Shown piece after piece: positions 45,816 through 57,772 of a DNA stretch of 64,000 nt (position 1 is its first letter; each line of letters opens with the position of its first letter). Where the stretch lies: NCBI RefSeq assembly GCF_000002235.5, contig NW_022145594.1, forward strand, positions 18,454,412 through 18,518,411, in the 5' to 3' direction. Made by a program: the position numbers and the translations under genes. The DNA comes from Strongylocentrotus purpuratus (Eukaryota > Echinodermata > Echinoidea > Camarodonta > Strongylocentrotidae). The notes under the pieces were generated by a model, which searched no databases, had not been told where the DNA came from, and saw only the letters and a program-made list of their open reading frames with translations.

Positions 45816-46260
45816 TCGACAGAGTCCACGTCTAGAAGAAGGGTCTACTAAAGATTTTAACAAGAATTAACCCACTTGGATTATTAAAGAAATCATACTT
45901 CATAGATTATTTCAAGGTGTACGTTAAATCTAGATTTAAATTCAATCAATGATTGATGAATTAGATTCATGATGACGATCAAATTTGCAGATGAGCACCG
46001 CAATTCCACGGGGTGGGCCTGCCAGAACCCCGGGCCCTAACTGGGTGACATGACGGCAAACCGCAGTCAAACTACTTCACGACGATGAAAATCAAAGTGC
46101 AATTTGAAGAGAAATATTTCCCTAGCCTTTTCCCCAAATATCTGTTGAGAACAGTCTCAAAATGAAAAGAAATTACCGAAGATCACGAAAACTATTACAA
46201 ATTTTTCAAAATTAATCACTAAATTCACTAAATCTACTCATATTGCAATCAATTACTCAC

Positions 46261-46310
46261 CCATTCTCCGACTTTGTCGATATCGTCGCGACGCGTTGTT
46301 GTCAGCTAGC
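46261..46310 (-). other. Candidate first exon with donor
   Basis: A CpG-rich stretch on the minus strand (ACGCGTCGCGACGATATCG) ends at a strong donor, GAGAATGG|GTGAGTAA. An ATG lies just before the donor, but direct joining to 44945 puts a stop two codons later. The exon may therefore be non-coding, or another exon intervenes. Its 5' end is placed from the TATA-like motif only. Confidence 0.35.
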
Positions 46311-46335
46311 TAGCTAGGCGCAGGCGCGCGATACG

Positions 46336-46377
46336 TATATATCGTACACACAAATCATACATATTACGGTGACGTCA
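46336..46377 (-). promoter_or_regulatory. CRE and TATA-like motifs upstream of candidate first exon
   Basis: A perfect palindromic CRE (TGACGTCA, 46370-46377) lies about 30 bp upstream of a TATATA-containing motif (46336-46342). The motif lies about 30 bp from the proposed transcription start near 46308. The spacing fits a CREB-responsive core promoter; function is inferred. The same octamer occurs in some of the Helitron-like units, so it could be coincidental. Confidence 0.35.
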
Positions 46378-46499
46378 TGACTAGTCTTAGTAACAAGCGC
46401 TTGCAATTATAAAAATATTGATTAAACACTCACGTCACGTTTTGGCAGACGTGATCATTCGTGTTTTACCGGCGTGGAAAACAACGAATGGTAGACCCT

Positions 46500-46606
46500 A
46501 CACTTCGTAAATTAGAGTCACCTATTTTACGAAACAGCGCAAACGTGATACGTGATCACGTGATACGTGAACGTGAGTGTTCGTTGCAAGCCCAGTCATT
46601 CGGGCC
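46500..46606. repeat. CACGTGATCACGTG dispersed repeat, copy 2
   Basis: Inverse of 28905-29020. It holds overlapping ACGTGATCACGTGATACGTG palindromic words. It lies upstream of the candidate first exon and LINE fragment. Confidence 0.5.
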
Positions 46607-46839
46607 GCAAACAGTGTAGCAGTAGCAAGTTTTCGCTTAGCAACATACAGACCTTCGCGGACGCAGAGCGCTCAGGTTTACGGCCGTCGCACACAGACCG
46701 CCCTCGATACAATACGTGGTTTCGCTTTTCGGTAAATGCGTACGTATCTCTACGGAGGTATGCATTTGCAATGCCATTATAGAAAAATGACGATGTTCCT
46801 GACATTGAAATTACTTTGGATATGGTGAATTATTGGAAA

Positions 46840-47771
46840 AAAAGGATAGCACAAAATTCCTTGGTGTTTTGATCAATGAAAATCGGAGATGGAATAATCA
46901 TGTGCAATATATTTCTAATACTAATTCACGTAATATTATGGTATTCTCTGTAAATTGAAATATTATGTCCCTTCAAATATCTTGTTTATGTTATATAATT
47001 CATTAATACTGCCTTATATTTCATATTTTAACATTATATGGGCAAATTCGAAAAGCAACGTTGACGCCATTTTACTGTTAGAAAAGAAAGCTATGCGTAT
47101 ATGTACTGATTCTTCGTATCGAGACCACACCAATCCCTTGTTTTCAAAACTAAAACTCTAAAAGCTGATGATATAAATATTCTACAAATAGCACTTTTCA
47201 TGTTTCGCTTACAAAATGGTCTACTACCTTCATACTTTCCCCCAAAACCATCCACTCTTACCCAACAAGGCAAACTGAAAAATTCCATTTAAGAAATCCA
47301 AAAACCGCATTGGCTCTCAAATCCATGGGTGTCGATCCTTACGTAATACCTATTTATCAGGGGGGATGAATGAATAGATCATCCCCCCCCCCCCCCCTGA
47401 TGAATAGGTATCAGTTACGGATCGACACCCATGCTCAAATCCATAATACACGCCGGCCCAGACATCTGGAACTCTCTGCCCATTGTAATAAGAAACCTTA
47501 GGACATTGTATTCTTTTAAGAAGGCAGTTACAACTATGTTATTGTCTAAGTATTGATCCTGTCGTGTGTAATTTTACTGTATTTATGTTCGTGTGTACAT
47601 TGACTGTATATTCAACAATGATGTGTAATCGTCCATGACCTAGCATCGTTTATCCATTCATAAATGAACCTGCATTCAATCAGCAGATGTATGAGATTTA
47701 TTGTATTATTACCAACGCTCCTTCTCTCCCCTTTCCTTTTCTTCTCTGCAAGTCACACTCTTTTTAAATTT
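46840..47771 (+). pseudogene. LINE fragment: RT C-terminal half and 3' UTR (CR1/L2-like)
   Basis: STKFLGVLINENRRWNNHV (near 46850), then after a frameshift KYYVPSNILFMLYNSLILPY, NIIWANSKS, LEKKAMRICTDSSYRDHTNP and LFSKLKL (to 47160). After a stop come INILQIALFMFRLQNGLLPS and LKSIIHAGPDIWNSLPIVI to a stop at about 47553. These are the thumb and tail of a CR1/L2-type RT. The catalytic domain is missing (5'-truncated). A 109-bp MITE splits it at 47325-47433. The 3' UTR runs to about 47771, where the tandem array begins. Confidence 0.8.
47325..47433. mobile_element. 109-bp palindromic MITE with 9-bp target duplication
   Basis: CTCAAATCC occurs immediately before (47316-47324) and after (47434-47442). 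The arms ATGGGTGTCGATCC ... TACCTATT-ATCAGGGGGG and their inverse make nearly the whole element a hairpin with a C/G run at the tip. A 9-bp duplication suggests Mutator-like elements. Confidence 0.75.
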
Positions 47772-49587
47772 TTAGGTGATACGTAACGAAGTCTACGTAT
47801 CACCTATTGATTTCGTCAAGATTTTCTTTATTAGGTGATACGTAACGAAGTCTACGTATCACCTATTGATTTCGTCAAGATTTTTATTAGGTGATACGTA
47901 ACGAAGTCTATTATTTATTTATTAGGTGATACGTATGAAATATACGTATCACCTTTTGATTTCGTCAAGATTTTTATTATTATTATTTATTTATTATTTA
48001 TTTAGGTGATACGTACGTAGACGTATCACCTTTTGATTTCGTCAAGATTTTTATTATTTATTTATTAGGTGATACGTACGTGGACGTATCACCTTTTGAT
48101 TTCGTCAAGATTTTTCTTTATTATTATTTATTTATTAGGTGATACGTAACGAAGTCTACGTATCACCTATTGATTTCGTCAAGATTTTTATTATTAGGTG
48201 ATACGTAACGAAGTCTACGTATCACCTATTGATTTCGTCAAGATTTTTATTAGGTGATACGTACGTAGACGTATCACCTTTTGATTTCGTCAAGATTTTT
48301 ATTATTTATTTATTTAATTATTAGGTGATACGTACGAAGTATACGTATCAACTATTGATTTCGTCAAGATTCTTATTATTCACAAAAAATTATTATTATT
48401 CTTCCTCGATTTTGTTCGCAAGAAATCTCAAGAACGGATGAACCCATTGTCATGAAACTTGCTATGATGATGGATCCCGGTCTAACTTAGAACTGCGTGA
48501 CTTTTCAATGACTCAAGGTCATCATGACGTCATCTAGGCGCCATTTTGTGAAAATCAACTCATGACCATAACTTCATAACAGAAAGCAATTTCTCATTCA
48601 TATTTATCACGATCAAGGTCAATATTGGTCCGGTCAATTTCCGATCAATAAATGCGCGCAAAAATGCGCGTACGCTTACGTGCGCGCGTAAATGCGCGCG
48701 TAAAATTTTAAATTGCTTAAAATCGTCTTAATTTTTTTTTGCATACGTTTCAGACCATTTTAAGCATTTCATAAAAAATCACGCAAAACACGCATTTTTG
48801 CACGTTTTCGTTCGTCACGGCCGAACGAAAAATAATCCCCAGCAAAAACTTTTGACAGAATATTCCTCATATTTTTCCGAACAATTTGATACCCTTTTTA
48901 TCTCTTGATCACTATTAATAACGGAATGAGCGTCCGTTCAAAATAACCGTCCGTACGCACGATTTTTGCAATACATAGCATATATGGGCAAAAACATGCC
49001 TATAAAAAGTCCATTGGGATGAATAAGGACTGCCAATTTTTTTTCTTATTTAGATAGAGTATGAGTCGGAGGTATGATTTCGTATCTCATTTGGCCATTA
49101 AGTACATCTTGACGTCATCATAATGGCCTTGGAAGTCAAAATACAAAAATGCATATTATGACGTCATTATATTTATGGAAAAATGTGTGTATTTCTCTCA
49201 ATATTCATCAATTTACTTTTAGAATTTAATATGTTGTAGTTGAGGCAATCCTCTACAAGACCAATACACACTAAATTTCATTTTAATGACGTCATCATAG
49301 TACAAACTTCGATTAAAGGCCACATGTCAGAATTTTCTTAATTTGCGTGTTATGTCTATGGAAGGTGAATTTTGTTCACATCATGAATCTACATGGCATT
49401 CATCTATGAGCACTATCTATCTTATGTGCGCTCTGTTTTCTCCCAAATTGGGGTATGTTATAGCTGAGACCATGGGCTATCAAAACGGTGTACTTTGTTT
49501 TTTAATCAGATGTTGGGATCATGTCGGAATTTTCAATCGAAAGTTGAAATTGCAAATTTTGAAGGAATCATTAAGTGATACGTATCA
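47772..49587 (+). repeat. Array unit 1 (short type) with ten 5' hairpins
   Basis: It starts with ten AGGTGATACGT...CACCT hairpins (47774-48352) spaced by TTGATTTCGTCAAGATTTTT and TTATT runs, then a body from 48401. The 3' part is the alternative type (TGGAAGGTGAATTTTGTTCA ... GGAATCATTAAGTGATACG) without the CTAG hairpin. This unit abuts the LINE 3' UTR. Confidence 0.8.
47774..48352. repeat. Cluster of ten short hairpins
   Basis: Hairpins start at 47774, 47833, 47889 (half), 47934, 48004, 48067, 48137, 48196, 48252 and 48323. Stems are AGGTGATACGTA / TACGTATCACCT. Loops vary between ACGAAGTC and none (AGGTGATACGTACGTAGACG type), but stems stay paired, including a variant pair in the fourth copy. 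Confidence 0.85.
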
Positions 49588-51704
49588 TTAGGTGATACGT
49601 AACGAAGTCTACGTATCACCTATTGATTTCGTCAAGATTTTCTTTTTTATTTTTTTAGGTGATACGTACGTAGACGTATCACCTTTTGATTTCGTCAAGA
49701 TTTTTATTATTTATTTATTTATTTATTTATTATTTATTATTATTCTTCCTCGAATTTGTTCGCAGGATATCTCAAGACTGAATAAAGCCATTATCATGAA
49801 ACTTGCTATGATGATAGATCTTAGTCTAACTTAGAACTGCATGACTTTTTAGAGAGTCAAAATTATCGTGACGTCATCCAGGCGCCATTTTGTGAAAATC
49901 AACTAATGATCATATCTTCATGACGGAAAAGTATTTCTCATTCATAATTATCACGATTAAGATAAATATCCGTCCGGTCAAGTTGAGGTCAATAAAAGTG
50001 CGCAAATGCGCGCGTGCGCGTTCGTCCGCGCGTTTACGCGCGCGCAAAAATTTAAAATGCTCTAAATCATCCCAAATTTTTTTTGCATACGTTTCAGGCC
50101 ATATGGAGCATTTGATAAAAAAATTACGCACACGCGCATGCGCGCGCGTTTTCGCGCGTACTGGCATTTTGCAACATAGAATCGCCGATTTTTTTCTGTC
50201 ATCATATTCGGTACATTTTTCCAAGCATTTTGATAATTTGTTCACCTTTTATTTACGCAACGAGCGTCCGTCAAAGTTGACAGCACGCGCGGATTTACGT
50301 TATCTTTATCCACAATACATGGGCAAAAACATGCCTACATAAAATTCATTGTAACTCTTTAGAATAGATAGAAACTCCTAATATTTTTCATATTTGGATA
50401 GATTATGAGTCGGAAATATGATTTCATGTCTCATTTTATCCTCAATTAACTCATGACGTCATCATAATGGCCTCCAAACTCAAAAATTCAATTTGCATAT
50501 TATGACGTCAGCATATTTTTGGAAAATGGATTGTATCTCTGTAAATGTGGATCAATTTTATTTTTAATTTTGATATGTTCTAGCTGAGACAATTTTCTAC
50601 AAATGTAATATTCACAATTTTTATTTTTGACAAAAGTATCAGGGTGTATTTTTGCGATTGAAGGAGGCATGTCAATTTTTCGCATTTTGCGTGTATTCTC
50701 TATGGGACATGACTTTTTCTCAAAACTGGATCCTACACTCCTGTCTTTCGCGAGCAAAATCTCCGTTGTTTTAGCTTTGTTTTCGCTGAGCTTTGGATAT
50801 GTTGTAGCTGAGACAATGAGCTATCAAAAGTGTGCCTTTTATTTTTCGATTAGATGCCAGGATCAAGCTCATATTTCACTTGCAAAGTAGGATTTCTGAA
50901 TTCCATTTCCCGTTTACGTGTAATCGCTATGGGAGATGTTTTGGTATATCGGTAACGCACTTGACTTCCAACCTCGAGATCCCTGGTTCGAGTCCGGGTG
51001 TCTCCAACACTTTTTTTCCTCACTTTTTTTTCCTTTTGACCTTCACTGTACCATCTCCTTTGATTATTTAAACACGTAGATTCGCAAATAATGTCATAAA
51101 TAACCCTTTTTACTTTATTATTACCCTATTTTCACTTAATCCATTACTTTTTGCGTGTAATCCCTATGGGAGATGACTTTTTCTAAAATCTGGAGTCTAC
51201 ATTCCTGTCTTTTGCGAGCAATATCGCCGTTATTTCGGCTTGGATTTTGTTGATTTTTTAGTATGTTGTAGCTGAGACTATATGCTATCTAAATCAACCC
51301 TCATTTTTTCAATAAGCTGTCATGATCGCGCTCATGATCATGATCATGATCATCATGATCATCATTATCATAATGATGATAATCATTTATCAATTACATT
51401 TTCATTTCTTTGAATAAGATAAAAATCGTCAAAAGGTGTTCTTCATGATGTAAATTAGAGTCAAATGTGTAACTGGTTACTGCACAGGGTCGAAGGTCAT
51501 ATATTGTTTCAATCTATCTTCCCTAGATCCATGATGATCAAGGAGACACAATTTAATCTTGACATATGAATAGATCATAATGGGAGAAGCATATGAATGG
51601 GAGAAGCAGTTTACAAAATAATATATCGTGTAATGCATTATTCGTTATGTAGACCATTATCATACGTATCACCTAATTCGTCTAAGTGACGAATTAAAGT
51701 CTAG
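49588..51704 (+). repeat. Array unit 2 (full type)
   Basis: Two 5' hairpins (49590-49621, 49657-49684), body from 49745, GC-rich alternating patches (about 49998-50045, 50128-50160), a tRNA-like module (50932-51006), an ATGATCATCATGATCAT tract (about 51338-51390), and a 3' hairpin (51675-51695) with CTAG at 51701-51704. Very similar to units 3 and 9. Confidence 0.8.
50932..51006 (+). other. tRNA-like module, unit 2
   Basis: A 75-nt stretch with a tRNA layout. The acceptor GGAGATG pairs with TGTCTCC (two wobbles). A weak A-box-like TTGGTATATCGGTAACGC follows, then an anticodon-arm stem CTTGA/TCGAG with a 9-nt instead of 7-nt loop, then GGTTCGAGTCC, a perfect B box in a T arm with CCTGG/CCGGG. 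The long loop argues against a working tRNA; a tRNA-derived Pol III promoter is more likely. Confidence 0.65.
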
Positions 51705-53811
51705 TTAGGTGATACGTAACGAAGTCAACGTATCACCTTTTGATTTCGTCAAGATTTTTCTTTATTATTAGGTGATACGTACGTAGACGTATCACCTTTT
51801 GATTTCGTCAAGATTTTTATTATTTATTTATTTATTATTATTTATTATTATTCTTCCTCGAATTTGTTCGCAGGATATCTCAAGACTGAATAAAGCCATT
51901 ATCATGAAACTTGCCATGATGATAGATCTTAGTCTAACTTAGAACTGCGTGACTTTTTAGAGAGTCAAAATTATCGTGACGTCATCCAGGCGCCATTTTG
52001 TGAAAATCAACTAATGATCATATCTTCATAACAGAAAAGTATTTCTCTTTCATAATTATCACGATTAGAATAAATATCCGTCCGGTCAAGTTGAGGTCAA
52101 TAAAAATGCGCAAATGCGCGCGTGCGCGTTCGTCCGCGCGTTTACGCGCGCGCAAAAATTTAAAATGCTCCAAATCATCCCAATTTTTTTTTGCATATGT
52201 TTCAGGCCATATGGAGCATTTGATAAAAAAATTGCGCACACGCGCATGCGCGCGCGTTTTCGCGCGTACTGGCATTTTGCAACATAGAATCGCCGATTTG
52301 TTTCTGTCATCATATTCGGTACATTTTTCCAAGCATTTTGATAATTTGTTCACCTTTTATTAACGTAATGAGCGTCCGTCAAAGTTGACAGCACGCGCGG
52401 ATTTGCGTTATCTTTATCCACAATACATGGGCAAAAACATGCCTATATAAAATTCATTGTAACTCTTCAGAATAGATAGAAACCCCTAATATTTTTTCAT
52501 ATTTGGATAGATTATGAGTCGGAGATATGATTTCATGTTTCATTTTATCCTCAATTAACTCATTACGTCATAATAATGGCCTCCAAACTCAAAATTTTAA
52601 TTTGCATATTATGACGTCAGCATATTTTTGGAAAATTGATTGTATCTCTGTAAATATGGATCAATTTTCTTTTTTATTTTGATATGTTCTAGCTGAGACA
52701 ATTTTCTACAAATGTAGTATTCACAATTTTTTTTTTGACAATAGTATCATGGTGTATTTTTGCGATTAAAGGAGGCATGTCAATTTTTCGCATTTTGCGT
52801 GTATTCTCTATGGGACATGACTTTTTCTCAAAACTGGATACTACACTCCTGTCTTTTGCGAGCAAAATCTCCGTTGTCTTAGCTTAGTTTTCGCTGAGCT
52901 TTGGATATGTTGTAGCTGAGACAATGAGCTAACAAAAGTGCGCCCTTTATTTTTCGATTAGATGCCGGGATCATGCTCATATTTCACTTGCAAAGTAGGA
53001 TTTCAGAATTCCATTTCCCGTTTACGTGTAATCGCTATGGGAAATGTTTTGGTATATCGGTAACGCACTTGACTTCCAATCTCGAGATCCCTGGTTCGAG
53101 TCCGGGTGTCTCCAACAATTTTTTTCTTCACTTTTTTTTCCTTTTGACCTTCACTGTACCATCTCCTTTGATTATTAAAACACGTAGAATCGCAAATAAT
53201 GTCACAAACAACCCTTTTTACTTTATTATTACCCTATTTTCACTTAATCCATTACTTTTTGCGTGTAATCTCTATGGGAGATGACTTTTTCTAAAATCTG
53301 GAGTCTACATTCCTGTCTTTTGCGAGCAATATCGCCGTTATTTCTGCTTGGATTTTGTTGACTTTTGAGTAAGTTGTAGCTGAGACTATATGCTATCTAA
53401 ATCAACCCTCATTTTTTCAATAAGATGTCATGATCGCGCTCATGATCATGATCATTATCATCATGATCATCATTATCATAATGATGATAATCATTTATCA
53501 ATTACATTTTCATTTCTTTGAATAAGATAAAATCGTCAAAAGGTGTTCTTCATGATGTAAATTAGAGTCAAATGTGTAACTGGTTACTGCACAGGGTCAA
53601 AGGTCATATATTGTTTCAATCTATCTTCCCTAGATCCATGATGATCAAGGAGACACAATTTAATCTTGACATATGAATAGATCATAATGGGAGAAGCATA
53701 TAAATGGGAGAAGCATTTTACAAAATAATATATCGTGTAATGCATTATTCGATATGTAAACCATTATCATACGTATCACCTAATTCGTCTAAGTGACGAA
53801 TTAAAGTCTAG
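51705..53811 (+). repeat. Array unit 3 (full type)
   Basis: Starts directly after the CTAG of unit 2 with TTAGGTGATACG. Two 5' hairpins (51707-51738, 51770-51797) and a tRNA-like module (53040-53114). CTAG at 53808-53811. Confidence 0.8.
53040..53114 (+). other. tRNA-like module, unit 3
   Basis: Same layout as unit 2 with GGAAATG at the acceptor 5' side and a CTTCCAATC loop. The B box is unchanged. Confidence 0.6.
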
Positions 53812-55784
53812 TTTATTTTTATTATTCTTCCTCGAATTTGTTCGCAGGATATCTCAAGACTGAATAAAGCCATTATCATGAAACTTTCAATGATGATAGA
53901 TCTTAGTCTAACTTAGAACTGTGTGACTTTTCAGACAGTCAAGGTCATCGTGACGTCATCTAGACGCCATTTTGTTAAAATCAACTTATGATCATATCTT
54001 CATAACGGAAAGCCATTTCTCATTCATATTTGTCATGATCAAGGTCAATATCCGTCCGGTCAATTTGAGGTCAATATATGCGCGTAAAAATGCGCGTACG
54101 CGTAGGTGCGCGCGTTTACGCGCGCTCAAAAAATTTAAATGCTCCAAATCATCCCAAATTTTTTGCATACGTTTCAGGCCATATAGAGCATTTGACAAAA
54201 AATCGCGCTCACGCGCATGCGCGCGCGTTTTTTGCGCGTACTAGCATTTTGCAACATAGAATCGCCGATTTTTTTCTGTCATCATATTTGGTACATTTTT
54301 CCAAGCATTTTGATAATTTGTTCACCTTTTATTAACGCAATGAGCGTTCGTGAAAGTTGACAGCACGCGCGGATTTGCGTGATCTTTATCCACAAAACAT
54401 GTGCAAAAACATGCCTATATAAAATTCATTGTAACTCTTTAGAATAGATAGAAACTTCTAATATTTTTTCATATTTGGATAGATTATGAGTCGGAAATAT
54501 GATTTCATGTCTCATTTTATCCTCAATTAACTCATGACGTCATCATAATGGCCTCCAAACTCAAAATTTCAATTTGCATATTATGACGTCAGCATATTTT
54601 TGGAAAATTGATTGTATCTCTGTAAATATGGATCAATTTTCTTTTTAATTTTGATATGTTCTAGCTGAGACAATTTTCTACAAATGTAATATTCACAATT
54701 TTTATTTTTGACAAAAGTATCATGGTGTATTTTTGCGATTAAAGGAGGCATGTCAATTTTTCGCATTTTGCGTGTATTCTCTATGGGACATGACTTTTTC
54801 TCAAAACTGGATTCTACACTCCTGTCTTTCGCGAGCAAAATCTCCGTTGTTTTAGCTTCGTTTTCGCTGAGCTTTGGATATGTTGTAGCTGAGACAATGA
54901 GCTATCAAAAGTGTGCCTTTTATTTTTCGATTAGATGCCGGGATCATGCTCATATTTTACTTGCAAAGTAGAATTTCTGAATTCCATTTCCCGTTTACGT
55001 GTAATCGCTATGGGAGATGTTTTGGTATATCGGTAACGCACTTGACTTCCAACCTCGAGATCCCTGGTTCGAGTCCGGGTGTCTCCAGCACTTTTTTTTT
55101 CACTTTTTTTTCCTTTTGACCTTCACTGTACCATCTCCTTTGATTATTTAAACACGTAGATTCGCAAATAATGTCATAAATAACCCTTTTTACTTTATTA
55201 TTACCCTATTTTCACTTAATCCATTACTTTTTGCGTGTAATCCCTATGGGAGATGACTTTTTCTAAAATCTGGAGTCTACATTCCTGTCTTTTGCGAGCA
55301 ATATCGCCGTTATTTCGGCTTGGATTTTGTTGATTTTTGAGTATGTTGTAGCTGAGACTATATGCTATCTAAATCAACCCTCATTTTTTCAATAAGATGT
55401 CATGATCGCGCTCATGATCATGATCATCATCATCATGATCATCATTATCATAATGATGATAATCATTTATCAATTACATTTTCATTTCTTTGAATAAGAT
55501 AAAAATCGTCAAAAGGTGTTCTTCATGATGTAAATTAGAGTCAAATGCGTAACTGGTTACTGCACAGGGTCAAAGGTCATATATTGTTTCAATCTATCTT
55601 CCCTAGATCCATGATGATCAAGGAGACACAATTTAATCTTGACATATGAATAGATCATAATGGGAGAAGCATATGAATGGGAGAAGCATTTTACAAAATA
55701 ATATATCGTGTAATGCATTATTCGTTATGTAAACCATTGTCATACGTATCACCTAATTCGTCTAAGTGACGAATTAAAGTCTAG
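53812..55784 (+). repeat. Array unit 4 (no 5' hairpin)
   Basis: Begins TTTATTTTTATTATTCTTCC directly after CTAG. Full body, tRNA-like module (55013-55087), and CTAG at 55781-55784. Its 3' half is almost identical to that of unit 5. Confidence 0.8.
55013..55087 (+). other. tRNA-like module, unit 4
   Basis: Identical in layout and almost in sequence to unit 2. Followed by a T run (55091-55099) that could terminate Pol III. Confidence 0.6.
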
Positions 55785-57772
55785 TATTTATTTTGTGTCT
55801 GTATAGAAGAAATTATTATTATTCTTCCTCAATTTTGTTCGCAGGATATCTCAAGAATGGCAAAAGCCATAATCATGAAACTTGCCATGATGATAGATCT
55901 TAGTCTAACTTAGAACTGCGTGACTTTTCATGGACTCAGCACCATCGTCACGTCATCTAGGCGCCATTTTGTAAAAATCAACTTATGATCATATCTTCAT
56001 AACGAAAAGGAATTATTCATTCATATTTATCATGATTTAGATCAATATCCGTCCGGTCAATTTCAGGTCAATAAACGTGTGCAAATGCGTGTGTGCGCGT
56101 TCGTCCGCGCGTTTACGCGCGCGCAAAAATTTAAAATGCTCTAAATCATCCCAAATTTTTTTTGCATACGTTTCAGGCCATATGGAGCATTTTTTAAAAA
56201 ATCACGCTCACGCGCATGCGCGCGCGTTTTTTGCGCGTTCTAGCATTTTGCAACATAGAATCGCCGAATTTTTTCTATCATCATATTTGGCACATTTTTC
56301 CAAGCATTTTGATAACTTGTTCATCTTTTAATAACGCAATGAGCGTCCGTCAAAGTTGACAGCACGCGCAGATCTGCGTTATCTTTATCCACAATACATG
56401 GGCAAAAACATGCCTATACAAAATTCATTGTAACTCTTCAGAACAGATAGGAACTCCCAATATTTGTTCATATGTGGATAGACTATGAAATGGAGCTTTG
56501 ATGTCATGTCTCATTTAACCCTCAATTAACTCATGATGTCATCATAATGGCCTCCAAACTCAAAATTTCAATTTGCATATTATGACGTCAGCATATTTTT
56601 GGAAAATTGATTGTATCTCTGTAAATATTGATTGATTTTCTTTCAAATTTTGAAATGTTTTAGCTGAGACAATTTTCTACAAATGTAGTGTTCAATTTGA
56701 CAAAGGCATCATGGCGTATTTTTGCGATTAAAGGAGGCATGTCAATTTTTCGCATTTTGCGTGTATTCTCTATGGGACATGACTTTTTCTCAAAACTGGA
56801 TTCTACACTCCTGTCTTTCGCGAGCAAAATCTCCGTTGTTTTAGCTTCGTTTTCGCTGAGCTTTGGATATGTTGTAGCTGAGACAATGAGCTATCAAAAG
56901 TGTGCCTTTTATTTTTCGATTAGATGCCGGGATCATGCTCATATTTTACTTGCAAAGTAGAATTTCTGAATTCCATTTCCCGTTTACGTGTAATCGCTAT
57001 GGGAGATGTTTTGGTATATCGGTAACGCACTTGACTTCCAACCTCGAGATCCCTGGTTCGAGTCCGGGTGTCTCCAGCACTTTTTTGTTCACTTTTTTTT
57101 CCTTTTGACCTTCACTGTACCATCTCCTTTGATTATTTAAACACGTAGATTCGCAAATAATGTCATAAATAACCCTTTTACTTTATTATTACCCTATTTT
57201 CACTTAATCCATTACTTTTTGCGTGTAATCCCTATGGGAGATGACTTTTTCTAAAATCTGGAGTCTACATTCCTGTCTTTTGCGAGCAATATCGCCGTTA
57301 TTTCGGCTTGGATTTTGTTGATTTTTGAGTATGTTGTAGCTGAGACTATATGCTATCTAAATCAACCCTCATTTTTTCAATAAGATGTCATGATCGCGCT
57401 CATGATCATGATCATCATCATCATGATCATCATTATCATAATGATGATAATCATTTATCAATTACATTTTCATTTCTTTGAATAAGATAAAAATCGTCAA
57501 AAGGTGTTCTTCATGATGTAAATTAGAGTCAAATGCGTAACTGGTTACTGCACAGGGTCAAAGGTCATATATTGTTTCAATCTATCTTCCCTAGATCCAT
57601 AATGATCAAGGAGACACAATTTAATCTTGACATATGAATAGATCATAATGGGAGAAGCATATGAATGGGAGAAGCATTTTACAAAATAATATATCGTGTA
57701 ATGCATTATTCGTTATGTAAACCATTGTCATACGTATCACCTAATTCGTCTAAGTGACGAATTAAAGTCTAG
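55785..57772 (+). repeat. Array unit 5 (mosaic)
   Basis: Begins TATTTATTTTGTGTCTGTAT. The first kilobase is almost identical to unit 7, the remainder to unit 4, with the switch near 56745. tRNA-like module at 57002-57076; CTAG at 57769-57772. Confidence 0.8.
57002..57076 (+). other. tRNA-like module, unit 5
   Basis: Same sequence as unit 4; a short T run follows. Confidence 0.6.

Noticed and set aside
49910-50342. Recurring 60-140 residue open frames rich in Arg/Ala in each array unit, on both strands
   Set aside because: They recur because the DNA is tandemly repeated and CG-rich patches lack stops; they shift frame between units and differ in length.
50932-51006. Functional tRNA-Gly(TCC)
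   Set aside because: The TCC could be read as an anticodon, but the loop is 9 nt and the acceptor stem has two wobbles, so a tRNA-derived promoter is more likely.
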